Below, in pieces: positions 12,272 through 22,803 of a stretch of 64,000 bases of DNA; within the stretch, counting starts at the first letter, position 1, and each line of letters opens with the position of its first letter. Source of the stretch: Strongyloides papillosus (Eukaryota > Nematoda > Chromadorea > Rhabditida > Strongyloididae). A program made the translations under genes and the position numbers. Below the pieces are notes generated by a model that had not been told where the DNA came from, ran no database searches, and worked only from the letters and a program-made list of their open reading frames with translations. Location: the NCBI GenBank assembly GCA_005656395.1, contig SRSI01000060.1, forward strand, positions 372,001-436,000. The letters are read 5' to 3'.

Positions 12272-13394
12272 TACATATTCTTAAGACCTTTCATGAAAAG
12301 AAATTCATTTAAAATATCATGATGTTGTATTCAATTTTCACTGGTAAAATATTTGATTGTTAAAATCTCAATTTGCAAACCACCAAACTTAGAAAGGCTA
12401 TTTATCAAGAGTGTAACGCCATAGTAAAACATGAAAAATAATATTTCTTTACTAATAATTTTGATCTCCTTTCGCAATAAATTGTAAATTTCAAATTATG
12501 AATAAATTATTATTAATTTACTTGTTATTTATTAATCTCTTATATTATGTATGTAAATAGTTTTATTTTTTCATAATAATAATTTATTGGTAATTTAAAA
12601 TATATAATGTAGTTTATTATAATTTTATTTATTGTTCAGATAATCTCAATATACTGTTTGTTAAAAAAAGTATAACGTATTTTTTTAACTTAATTAGTTA
12701 TTACTTTTTTATTAGTCTTATAATTATGTATTCTAAATTTTAAATAGAAGAATAATTTAAAGAGAGTAATATTGAATATACTTTTTATTTACTAAAATGA
12801 ATATAAAAAAAATTAATGTAGATGCAATGCTTTATTACATAATATAGTAAACTATTTTGAGCATCAAAGTTTCATTTGTTATAATATTAAATTACATTAT
12901 TAGTTTACTTAAAATAACAAAATTAAAAATAAAAGAATTATTGTAAAAATTGTGTTTTGTGATCATTTTACATAGAAATCTATTTTAATTAAAAATTCCA
13001 TACAAAGTATTAAAATAATAATTATACATTTAGGCTATTGAAGGCCTTAATTTTTAATTACAAAGGAAAAAGTTGCAAACTACAAAACATATTATTTTTT
13101 ATCTTTTCAAGTAATTTCACTTTCTGTACTGTATTTCACAGAAATTATGTACGAATGTCATACTATTTAATTATCAAGTTTTTGATTGTTTAAAAATGAC
13201 TGATTTAAGATAATAAAAATTATCATATTTATTCAAAAAAAATAATTTTTGACATATTGAACTGATATATAAATTTTAAGTAAATAAATGATAAATTCCG
13301 TGAAACTGATAAGATTAAAAGTAAAATATTCAAAAACAATATATAAGGATAATTTTGTTACATAAAACAATAACATTTTTTCTTATTTGAAAAT
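12272..13394. other. Intergenic; carries the promoter of the first saposin-like gene
   Basis: AT-rich spacer with no open frame of note. Its last 100 bases hold a GATA-type site and a TATA-like box, described separately. Confidence 0.55.
13305..13347 (+). promoter_or_regulatory. GATA-factor-like site and TATA-like box before saposin-like gene 1
   Basis: ACTGATAAGA at 13305-13314 matches the extended GATA site used by intestinal ELT-2-type factors in C. elegans. TATATAAGG at about 13340-13348 is a TATA-like box roughly 50 bases before the ATG at 13395. The sites are read directly; factor identity is inferred from nematode knowledge. Confidence 0.45.
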
Positions 13395-13777
13395 ATGAAG
13401 ATTTTTACAATCGTTTTTTATTTTGCTGTACTACTTGGTGTTACATTTTCTATTCAACATATGTCAAATATATTTTCTGAAAGTTTGTGTTCTCCTTGCA
13501 AATTTTTATTTCAAGAAGTTAAGAAAGTTATGCCGACAGTTAATACAGATGCGGAACATCAATTTAAAGAAACTGTTAAAGTAATGTTAAAAAAATTTTA
13601 AAAAATAATTTATATTTTTAGAAAACATGTGATAAAAATTTACATACAATTCCTCTTTTAGATAAGGTATGTACACAAGTTTTGGATGATCTTCTTGAGG
13701 AAGTAGTTAAAGATGTAGAAATACTTGACGAAGAAATTAATGCAGAGAAAATATGTAAAAAAATACGCATGTGTTAA
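13395..13777 (+). CDS. Saposin-like (SapB) small secreted protein 1
   Basis: Two exons (13395-13580, 13622-13777) with a 41-nt phase-0 intron encode 113 residues. A signal peptide of about 20 residues is followed by a SapB-type domain with six cysteines in the usual order: CxxC in helix 1, two in the middle, and two near the end (KICKK..RMC). Members of this superfamily include amoebapores, nematode caenopores (SPP) and saposins, which bind or permeabilise lipid membranes. Nematode gut forms act on bacteria in digestion and immunity. The second exon has 51 codons before the stop, exactly as in the two following genes, so the three are tandem paralogues. Whether this copy lyses membranes is not visible from the sequence. 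Confidence 0.85.
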
Positions 13778-14504
13778 CATTAAATATTATTTCTTTGCAA
13801 GTACAAATGCAAATTCATTTTTTCAAGAAAAAGTAAAATGTTTATTTTTTTAATGATAAAATTCTATATAATTATCTTTAAATATCTTTTATGACATGTA
13901 GATTTTTCATAAAAACAATGATTGATAATAAATTCAATTCCAAGATGTTTATCACATTTGAAGGTAAATTTAACATTATATTAACTAAATATTATAATAA
14001 AACTAACAGAATAAAAAAAGTTACACCATAATGCTAGGTGTCGTTATCATTAAACAAGAGTATCTATAAAATTTAATTCCTTATTGTGTTATGGTGTCGA
14101 ATTATAAAAAAGTTATTTCTTTCTTTCAATTTATAATTATGAGATAATTTGAATAAATTATCAGTTATTGCAGTAAAATTACATGAAACCAGTTGCTATT
14201 ATTAAACTATAAAAAATATACTACAATTTTGCTGTCTAGAAAACGAAAAAGTAACATTAAGATAATTATTTAGCCAAATTTTAATCTTTTATCATTTTTC
14301 TTTTTAAATAGCTATATAAAGTACATAATATTTATAAGTAATGTTGGGAAAAGTTTTTAAAAAATAAGATAAGAAGAATTATATACTATTTTAAAATAGA
14401 GTTATTTATCGAAGTTAATGTTATTACTGTCTGAAAACGATAAGACCTTATCTTTTCATTTCTTTATAAAGAAGTAAAATATAGTAAATTTCAAAATTAT
14501 AATA
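13778..14504. other. Spacer between saposin-like genes 1 and 2
   Basis: No gene is seen. A loose inverted pair (ACACCATAA near 14025 and TTATGGTGT near 14090) is present but too short to call an element. The promoter motifs of gene 2 lie in the last 70 bases. Confidence 0.5.
14439..14471 (+). promoter_or_regulatory. Inverted GATA pair and TATA-like box before saposin-like gene 2
   Basis: GATAAG at 14439-14444 and its reverse complement CTTATC at 14447-14452 form a head-to-head GATA pair, followed by TTTATAAAG at 14463-14471 about 35 bases before the ATG. The arrangement fits the promoter of an intestine-expressed nematode gene; this is inference. Confidence 0.45.
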
Positions 14505-14883
14505 ATGAAATTTATTGTACCAACAATATTATTAGCTTGTTTTGTTGCTTTGTCTGCTTCACTTCAAACTGATTCTAGAGGTTTATTATGTTCAGCATGT
14601 AAATTTCTCTGGAAAGAAGTTAAAAAAGAACTTCCAGTTGTAGCTGATTATGAAGAAAAAGAATTAAAGGCAGCAGTAACTGTACGTACATTAAATGAAA
14701 TATATTTATTTTTTAACAAAATTTTAGAATGTCTGTAGTAAATTTACACTTAGCATCCCATTATTAGGACAACTTTGTGATAATATTGGAGATGATGTTA
14801 TAACTGATGTTTACAAATTTATTCTTCAAGAAGACAAGGAAATTAATCCAGACAAAATTTGTACTCATTTGAATGAGTGTTAA
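14505..14883 (+). CDS. Saposin-like (SapB) small secreted protein 2
   Basis: Exons 14505-14681 and 14728-14883 (46-nt phase-0 intron) encode 110 residues. The signal peptide covers roughly the first 20 residues (hydrophobic run ending near SASLQ). The mature domain has the six SapB cysteines, CSAC in helix 1 and a final HLNEC. It aligns closely with the third gene in the second exon (shared GDD.....YKFIL stretch), so these two are the nearest pair in the cluster. An unspliced reading would add about 18 residues from the intron and stop at 14738. Predicted role as for the family: a lipid-interacting, possibly antimicrobial or digestive secreted protein. Confidence 0.85.
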
Positions 14884-15950
14884 GATTTAATTTTTTTGTA
14901 ACACAAATTGTTATTCAATTAATTTAGCAATCAAATAAATTTTTGCAAACACTAAACTTTTTTCATGGTTTAAAGAATAAACATTATAGTATATCTTTTT
15001 ATATTTAATCCTTTATTAAAGATTTATCAAACAAAGAATCATCTTTCAAAGCTAAAAATTTAATATTTTCCTCTTGAATATTATTGCTTGCTTGATGTCT
15101 TAGTTAATTACAATAATTAATTTTAACTATGATATTAGTTGTCTTATAATGTTAGTAATAAGAATCATATTTATTAAATTATGACATACAAGGACATCAA
15201 AAATTACTTTAAGATGTCAATTCAATTTACAAGAATAAAGAACAATTTTTTGGGTGTTCTTTACCATTAAAATTAATCTTTAGTTAACAGAACTAAGAAT
15301 TATATTAATCAAAAGAAATTTTAAAATAATAAATTAGAAGATTTAACAAGAAATTACTTCAATTTCCTCTTTGAAAAGTTTAATATTAAGAGAAATTTTT
15401 TTTTGAATGGAAAATATCTAAAATTAAAATTTTCGCCATAAAATTTATAATATGTTGTACTATGAACTCTGAAATTTCTGTTTGATTTACACTATTGAAT
15501 TTTTATTTTTACTGAAACAAATGGAAAGAATAGAACTAACAAAAACCATTAAGTTTTTTAATTTTTTATAAAAAAATTTCGTTTAAGCAACAAGAAAATT
15601 TCATATAAAAGAATTGTTTACATGTTCCATGATTAATAGATTGCTTTTGATAGAAATTGAATGATAAAGTCTATTGATTCAATTAATTTCCTCATGATTT
15701 ACTGATATATTATCAAATTTTGGTAATGGAAAATTTTTAAAAAAGTTAATTATTTTTAATTCTTATAATTATTGCATATAATTCGAGTTAATAATTATAG
15801 GAGATCCGGAATGTGTTTGTATTATCATGCAATTGGGTATGAAAACCTGACAGTGATAGTATTGATAATGATAAGATTTGTGGAAATCGAGAGCTTAAAA
15901 GAAAAAATTAACTAAAATGAACATTCATACACTTTGAATTGGAATCAAAC
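14884..15950. other. Spacer between saposin-like genes 2 and 3
   Basis: AT-rich with no gene seen and no fourth saposin-like fragment recognised. The last 100 bases contain the GATA cluster noted separately. Confidence 0.5.
15854..15875 (+). promoter_or_regulatory. Cluster of three GATA-type sites before saposin-like gene 3
   Basis: TGATAG at 15854-15859, TGATAA at 15863-15868 and TGATAAG at 15869-15875 lie about 75-100 bases before the ATG. No clear TATA box is seen here, unlike the other two genes. Confidence 0.45.
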
Positions 15951-16326
15951 ATGAAACATTATTTAGCTGCTCTTCTTCTTGTCAGTGTTGTTGCTATTTC
16001 AATGGCTATGGTCATGCATGATGCTAAGAATTTGCTCTGCTCTCCGTGTAAATTCATCTTCAAGGAGGTGGCAAAAGAACTTCCAGAAGCCGACAAAATT
16101 ACTGAAGAGGCCCTTAAAGTTGCAATTGATGTAAGCATAAATAAATCCTTTAATTAATTATTTTTTTAAGGTTGTTTGCAAGAGATTCCTTGGAGGAATT
16201 CCATTAGCTAAAGATGTTTGTGAAAAGTTAGGTGATGATGCTGTTGGCGAACTCTACAAATTCATTCTTAAGGAAGGCAAAAAAATTAATCCAGATTCCA
16301 TCTGTAAACACTTAGATATGTGCTAA
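15951..16326 (+). CDS. Saposin-like (SapB) small secreted protein 3
   Basis: Exons 15951-16130 and 16171-16326 (40-nt phase-0 intron) encode 111 residues. I chose ATG 15951 over an in-frame ATG at 15939 because it puts Met-Lys at the head of the signal peptide, as in the two paralogues. Six SapB cysteines are present (CSPC, then two central, then SIC and DMC). Base composition is noticeably less AT-rich than in the other two copies, with synonymous G/C third positions, which often marks high expression in AT-rich nematodes; this is an inference. Function as for the family: a secreted lipid-binding or membrane-active protein, probably intestinal given the upstream GATA sites. Confidence 0.87.
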
Positions 16327-17242
16327 ATTTCATAAAATTATTTATCAAAATAAATAAATTCTATTAATTTTTTTTACTTTAAAAGTAAAACTACCACAAA
16401 AAATATGTTTATTATAAATAGTTTGATTTTCATTGAGATATTAAGAAAAATTTTTTAAAAACACTTTTTTATTTACTTAAAAAAATATTTGGTAATGTAT
16501 ACTAATAAACATAAATGAAAATAGATACAGTAAATTCTAAAAATAATAAAATTTACTATAAATGGTAAGAAAATTATTTATTTAATGTAACTATTGAAAA
16601 ATATATTTGTTGTAAAAAAAGACCCATTAAGATTAAAGTAAAGTAGATATATTTAAATTTTTAACCATTTTCCTTTCTATCACATTTTTTATGTTTAAAA
16701 AAATTAGAAATTTTCAATTATATTTCCCTGCAGTACAGATAGTAAACAAAATAATTTAATTCAAAATTTATTATCTTGTTGATAATAAATAATAAGTTTT
16801 TAATAATAGAAATATTATTTCAATGTAATGTAAAATATAAAATTATTAATGTTTTCAACATAACCGGGATGGTTTTCTTTTTCAATACATTTTAATAGGA
16901 CCAAAAATACTCCAATTTTGAACAAGAAATCAAAATTTAAATATTCGCGCTATAATTCTTTAAATTTTACTTACTTCTTGATCAACTTTAAAATATACAC
17001 TTGTTTTTAATTATTTAATGTATTAAATAAAAAAACATTAACCAAAGCAAATTAATCAAATCACATTTAGAATACTTATGACCACTAATATGATTAAAAG
17101 CGTTTTTAAAATAAAAAAAAATCAAGAAGCATGTTCTTTAAGTTGGTTAAGTATGTCATATATTTGTTGATATATTATAAATTGAAAAATTAAGATTGCG
17201 TACTGCTTTAAAATTAATTTTTGTGACTACTTAATTGTTAAA

Positions 17243-17508
17243 ATGTCTAGAATTGAAAATACATTGAAACTCATATCTCTAAATTTAATAACAAATAAAT
17301 CAAATAAATATAAAAAATATATGCAAATGGATAAACAACAAGTACAAACTAGTAAAAATCAATTAATAAAAAAAGCGTTCTTTTTCTAAGCAATCTATTT
17401 ATCAAAAGAAAATGTAAAATCTGCTAAGATTATTATTTCTGGAGATAAAGAATTATTACTAATTAATGAAATAAAAAATGCATTCACATTTGTATATATT
17501 ATATAATG
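17243..17508 (+). pseudogene. Possible decayed CHMP1/ESCRT-III-like fragment
   Basis: A 48-codon frame from ATG 17243 ends at a stop at 17387-17389, and the same frame continues open for about 38 codons beyond. The combined reading is Lys/Gln-rich and helical. LIKKA before the stop and NVKSAKI after it recall the second helix of CHMP1-type ESCRT-III proteins. With one in-frame stop and no other domain left, this would be a broken copy. The resemblance is weak; it may be chance in a Lys/Asn-rich composition. Confidence 0.25.
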
Positions 17509-18499
17509 TTTAATCTTGAAAACACTAATATTAATATTTACCTAGTTCAGTTTTAGTGTGTCTCCTATCATAAGTTAAGTGCGTATGACTTGCCCCAATT
17601 AACAAAATATTAAATTTTGATTTTAATATAAAGCAAAAATCTTTCAAAAAACCATTATATTAAACTATAAGCCAACGATTAAAATATTTTTTCAAACATT
17701 TATAAATAAATCAAGATTCCTAGAAATAAAGTTGAAAATGAAAAATAGTTTATAACTAAATAGCATCAATTTTGCTTTATGCAAAATCTAATATTTGCAG
17801 AACCATTTTTTTTGTAATGCAAAATAGCTGTTAAAAATGTATGTTTGTAAGAATATTTATGATTACAAGAGAAAGCTATTTTTAAAAATAGACACTAATA
17901 TCATTTGTTTAGTTATTAAGAGTATATTTTTCTTCTAGAACATAATAATTTAAAATTGTTAAATAATTAAGATTTTATTATTTTTAAGTGAAATTTCGTC
18001 TTCGATATAAGTTAATAAGTATGTAATGATTATTTCTAAATATATAAATATTTGGATCATTCATTAATAATTTTTCAATTTACACTGGAAAAAGTACAAT
18101 ATTTCATTTTATAGATTAAAATGATTCTTTATATGTTTACCAAAGATTTATTTTGTGACATTTGTAATTCAATTTTTATGTAACCATGAAAGAAATCTTT
18201 TATAAAAGGATGGAATTATATCATAAATGTAGCATTTCGGAAACTTAAAGTAACTTAAAAAATTATATTTATTAATGAAAATAGTTGGCTATTTTCCAAA
18301 ATGAAAACAACTAAGATTTTTTAATAACAAAAGAAAATTAAGCATGTGAACTCACCACTAGTTTGTATGGAAATTATGAACAAGCTCTGAAACCTATTTT
18401 GCTTTTTTGACACCTGTTTTAACACTACAATATATGACATTTTGGACTAAAGTTACTTTGTATCACATATAATAATGTCTAAAAAAGTAAAATAGACAT

Positions 18500-18685
18500 T
18501 TTATTGTGTATAAAAAAGCAAAATAGAGATATAGTTTAATTAACAATACTATAAATAATGTATAATATAGAGGTACAAAAAAAACAAAATAGATATCGTA
18601 AAGTGCATAAAAAAAATAGAAGATTAGCTTAATTAATAATACTGACTATGAGGTAATATATAGAAGTACAAAAAAAGCAAAATAG
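18500..18685. repeat. 93-bp tandem repeat, about two copies
   Basis: Matching motifs recur at a spacing of exactly 93 bases: TACAAAAAAAxCAAAATAG at 18574 and 18667, AGyTTAATTAAyAATACT at 18533 and 18626, and the AAAATAG ends at 18526 and 18619 (the second has lost its GC). Each unit contains two AAAAAAGCAAAATAG-like cores. A further core lies at 18481-18495 and an inverted one at 18394-18408. Confidence 0.5.
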
Positions 18686-19681
18686 CAGTGGTAAGTTCAT
18701 GTACCATAAAGAAAAAGTTTGCAAAAATGGTTTTTTTTTTATAATAGATAAAATTAGTTCAAATAAATAGGATATGGTAATCCATCTAACAAGTTACTAA
18801 CAACAAATAACAACCATAAATTTATGTTTAAAGTGACTTTTGATAGAAAAAAGAAATCATTTACAATAATTCTTTTCCATTGCCAGTACCAATTTACGTT
18901 AGGGGCAAATATAATTTTTAATTAATTAATTTTAAATAAAAAGTAATTTACTTTTTATTTTCAATATTCAAAACACAACAAATCTATTTTCCAGAATGAA
19001 CATTAAAGCAAAGTAAATCATGTGTTTAATATCAATATCTTAAAATTTAAACATTGACTATTGGTACAATAATACATAATAATTTTTTTTGAACATTTAA
19101 AGACATTAAAAAACTACTCGTTTTAATTGTTTACTAAAAGTAATTATTTTGTAATTTTTAGTTATGAAGAAAGTTTGTACAATTGCTTTATTTCTCAGTG
19201 TAATAATTTAACATTTTATTTTTTACAGTCAACTTTGTTCTTAGAAAATTATTTTCGTCAAATAAAATGCACAACGACGGAGTGATACTTTTTAAATGAA
19301 TAATTTATTAAAAGATTCTATCTAAAGACGATAAACAATTAAGTAGTCGAAGAGATAAGAATATTTAAATTGTTTTGTAATATTTCCTTACCTTAGTTTA
19401 CTTTATATGTTCTTAATTATTATTGAAACTGATTTTTGTTGTTTAATTTTCATTATTTGCTGTAATAATGAATGTCTAAGATTTGTCAATTGTGATTAAT
19501 GAAAAAATAACAAACTTAATGAATTTTTGTTTTTAAGGAAAGAGTAAAATTTTTATATGATAAAAAGTTTTGTGGCAGAAATTCGCGGCCACCTATAAAA
19601 TAGCAATCAAGTAAAAAGAATTTTAACTTACGAATAGTCAGCAAAGTTAGATGTAAAAATTATACTGACTATCGCTTTATA

Positions 19682-20582
19682 CAGGGTGTCCAAAAAGTAA
19701 CATAAATATTTTGGATAAAAATAACTCTCTTCAATGAGAATGTATTTTTGTAGCATTATATCCATTTGAAAGGCTAACATCTAACTTAAAAAAGCTTTAA
19801 ACAGATTCTAAAAATATTAATTTAATATGTAGTTATGAGCATTTTTGTGACTTCCGTTCTTTTTCATAGTCCTTAGAATTTTCTAACTCTCTTAAAATTA
19901 CGTAATTTTTTGAAAAATTAATATTTTTCTATAATTTTATATGCATCTGATGGCTCAACTTCTTTTCTACAAACTGATATAAGAATCATTATTATATATT
20001 TATTTTAAGTGAAGATATGAATAATTTTCCAAGAAACATTTTTCAAACAATTTTCAAACTAATAAATATAGGTATTAAAAGAAATTTATATTTATGATAA
20101 TAAAGAGCAACAAATATTTAATCGTGCAAAAATATTGTTAATTAGTGATATTAGTTGTATATCTATTCTTAGTTTTTTATAAAAATTGTTAAAAAAATAA
20201 AAAATTATTTTTACTATGGAAAAATGGAAAACACTTTGTGTTTCATAATTTTACTAAAAATAGATATATAATAATGATTCTTTAACTATTTTGTAGAAAT
20301 GAAGTTGGGCTATCAGATACATATAAAAGCACAAAAATTATCAAATATTCAAAAAGTTACACAGTTTTGAAAAAGTTAAAAAATCCTAAAAATCACGGAA
20401 AAAAAATTGAAGTCACATAAATGACCAGAACTACATTTTACATTAATATTTTAAAATTTTCTTTAATGATTTTTTTAAGTTAGAAGTTGGGCTTTCAAAT
20501 GGATATAATCCTATAAATATACGTTCACATTAAAGGGATTTTTTTTTATTCAAACTTTTCATTTTACTTTTTGGACACTCTG
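19682..20582. mobile_element. Non-autonomous TA-flanked fold-back DNA element (Tc1/mariner-like ends)
   Basis: The left end CAGGGTGTCCAAAAAGTAA and the reverse complement of the right end (CAGAGTGTCCAAAAAGTAA) are inverted repeats, and both ends are flanked by a TA dinucleotide, the duplication expected of IS630-Tc1-mariner elements. The inverted similarity continues far inward: the arms run to about 20008 on the left and from about 20262 on the right, roughly 320 bases each, around a spacer of about 250. Aligned arm landmarks include the ATTATATCCATTTGAAAG and the CTGATrGCyCAACTTC segments. No transposase frame is visible, so it is a non-autonomous fold-back or MITE-type element. The arms have diverged by many substitutions, so it is not a recent insertion. 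Confidence 0.75.
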
Positions 20583-20921
20583 TATATGGTTTTTATTTTA
20601 TCGATGACCAATGACCACTATTTTTTTTCTTATTAAAAGTGTGTGGTTTTACTGAAGTTTGTTTTAAAAAATCAGTTTAAGATTTATTATACGAATTATT
20701 TTATAATTCAAATTTACTTTTAATATTTAAAAATGAGGCAATTTATAAAAAATATGCCGCCATAAGAATAAAATGCACTTTGATAATTTGTTTTTATTTT
20801 AAACTTATGTTATTATTATAATTTTTGAATTTAAATCACAAAACAAATTATTTCTGTCATTAATGGAGTCAAAAAAATTATCAAAATTGAAAGATAAAAA
20901 TGTAAGCAATTTATTTATTTA
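20583..20921. other. Short spacer between two transposon relics
   Basis: 339 bases of AT-rich sequence with no gene. It ends in TA, the presumed target duplication of the mariner relic. Confidence 0.5.
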
Positions 20922-21808
20922 TTAGGTTGTCGCAAAAGTTCTGTCGTATTTTTTACGAAATTTTTAAATGATTGTAATTTTAATAAGAAATATGTCTAAT
21001 TTACAATATTTTATTAAATATAATCTACAACTAGTCTCCATTTATTAGCCACTTTATCGATCCCAGATGTGAAGAATTTCCCATCCTTTTTGAAGAAAGT
21101 TTCGAAAAAACCAACATTTGCCTTACCAACTTTAGTGAAGTATCTACCGTCCTAGAAGTTATGTAGTGATAAGGGTAGATAGTGATTAGAAAGAAAAACA
21201 TCTGGAGAATATGTTGTGTGCGAGAGTAATTCATAACTTCTCCTATCCAGAATTTTTCGAGTCTTCAATGTCACATGTCGTTATTTTGAAGAACAACATT
21301 TTTGTCATTTTTCGAATTTCATAATTTTTTCTAGGATTTTTTTGTTTAATTTTAATAAAATTTTACAATAGACGTTATTAAAAGTAGTTTAGAAATCATA
21401 GAATCTCAAAAACTCTTCATTCGAAGCTGAAACCATACAAATGCATGCTTCATTTTCAAGATTCGTTTCTTTGTCTTGGAATTTTGAAAACGATCTTTAC
21501 ATAGTTACCGCATCTACTACATCTTTCCCCAATGCTACACAAAAATTTTTGGAAGCATCAGTTGTCATATGTCTTAGTTGAAGCTCTTAGAAAATGCAGT
21601 GTCAAAAATGACTTCTGACCACATCCATGTTTAGCAAAAGAAAATGTAGCATAGACTGTGTAACAACTTGTGATAATACGAATTATAAAGTTAAGAAGTG
21701 GTACTATCTAATTATTATAATAGCTCAATTTTATATCAATTGTAATTATATTTTTTTGATGACTAAAAATGATCGTAAAAATACGACAGAACTTTTGCGA
21801 CAACCTAA
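20922..21808 (-). mobile_element. Degenerate mariner-like transposon with transposase remnant
   Basis: The ends are near-perfect inverted repeats of about 35 bases beginning TTAGGTTGTCGCAAAAGTTC, flanked by TA on both sides (20920-20921 and 21809-21810). TTAGGTTG..CAAAAGT is a typical mariner terminus. On the minus strand an open stretch from about 21154 to 21014 matches the C-terminal end of mariner transposases, with FFxxGIxKxxxxW-type spacing visible (FFTSGIDKV). Upstream the frame is broken by stops and shifts, and I cannot find the catalytic DDD region. At 887 bp it is shorter than the usual 1.2-1.3 kb, so internal sequence is missing. The element is dead; its inverted repeats could still be used in trans by a related transposase. 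Confidence 0.8.
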
Positions 21809-21839
21809 TATTTACGTACTATTCTTAACAAGTAAGGGT

Positions 21840-21985
21840 ACAATGTTACAAATAAAAACTGTTCTATCTAATTTAACAGAATTGACAAAAAGTTTTAATA
21901 AGTTATGTTTTTTAATATTATCAAGATATCTTTCTCTAGGTCTACCAACTTTTCTTTTATATCCGTAGGGGTAATATCACAGTAG
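21840..21985 (-). repeat. Possible LINE (non-LTR retrotransposon) C-terminal fragment
   Basis: A minus-strand frame contains KVGRPRERYLDNIKKH, close to the GRPRxRWxDxI signature seen at the C-terminal end of many non-LTR retrotransposon polyproteins. It is only about 40 codons and there is no reverse transcriptase around it. It sits directly beside the mariner relic and is locally more GC-rich than its surroundings. Weak evidence based on a single motif. Confidence 0.35.
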
Positions 21986-22803
21986 GTTCAAGGCTAGAGA
22001 GACGTTATAATGAATGTTATGTAGGAACCTACACCTGAGTTTGAAGACGTATTGAAAATGTAAGCAATATAAATAAAAAATATCTTATTTCACAACTGCA
22101 TTTCTATAAAAAGTTTTTAATAAAAAATATTTAATTGACATTTTATTAACTAAAAGAAGCTTGTAAAAAATAAACCGGTGATTCATTTAATAAAATTTTT
22201 ACAAATCCATTTCTCATAATTTAAAAAAAGTTATCCATAGGTGATTAGTGAACATATACATATGTGTTAAGTTATCATTTATTCAAATATTTATAAAATA
22301 AATATATATTTCCTTCCATCCAAATTTCATCTTTTTTTAACATTAAAAAAATTTTCTTTCAATGGGTAATATTATTTCTATTGTAAAACATTTAATGTAT
22401 TAAATGTTAACTTGCAAATGAATATTAATTGATGTTCATCAATAATTTTTATTCTAAAAAATTTACAAAGAACAACTTATATTATTAAATAGAATATATC
22501 ACTAGTATAATATTAATTGTTGATTGGTTAATAAGTGGACAAAATATATTTTTAATGGATACAAAATCGTAATTTTCTTTCATCGAAGAAGTGTAACATT
22601 TAAATATTTTGATTCACAAACAATAGTTTATATCATTTGATACACAAAAAATGTCTCCTCTAGATAGTCAATCATTGGTTATTTTATACAAAAATATTTA
22701 ATAAATATATATTGAATATTTAGCCCGTAGTATTGTTCTGGCAAAAAAATTTTCCTTTTCAGATTTTGTTAAAAAAGATAAATTTTCTCAACATATAAAA
22801 ATT
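21986..22803. other. Spacer downstream of the SH2D4-like gene
   Basis: AT-rich, no gene seen. The 14-base string AAAATGTAAGCAAT at about 22056-22069 also occurs (13 of 14) just left of the mariner relic near 20898. Confidence 0.45.

Larger units (their letters stand above)
16327..19681. other. Long intergenic region, no intact gene
   Basis: 3.3 kb of AT-rich sequence. The only structured items I can point to are the possible decayed coding fragment at 17243-17508 and the 93-bp tandem repeat at about 18500-18685, listed separately. Confidence 0.5.

Noticed and set aside
14025..14100. ACACCATAA / TTATGGTGT inverted pair as a MITE
   Set aside because: Only nine bases match, no TA or longer target duplication, and the flanks do not align.
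21627..21968. 113-codon plus-strand frame
   Set aside because: It crosses the right end of the mariner relic and its flank, so it is antisense noise through a dead element.
20898..22069. AAAATGTAAGCAAT near both sides of the mariner/LINE relic as a long target-site duplication
   Set aside because: Mariner duplicates only TA, the two strings lie at unequal distances from any element end, and a 13-14-base match is possible by chance in AT-rich DNA.
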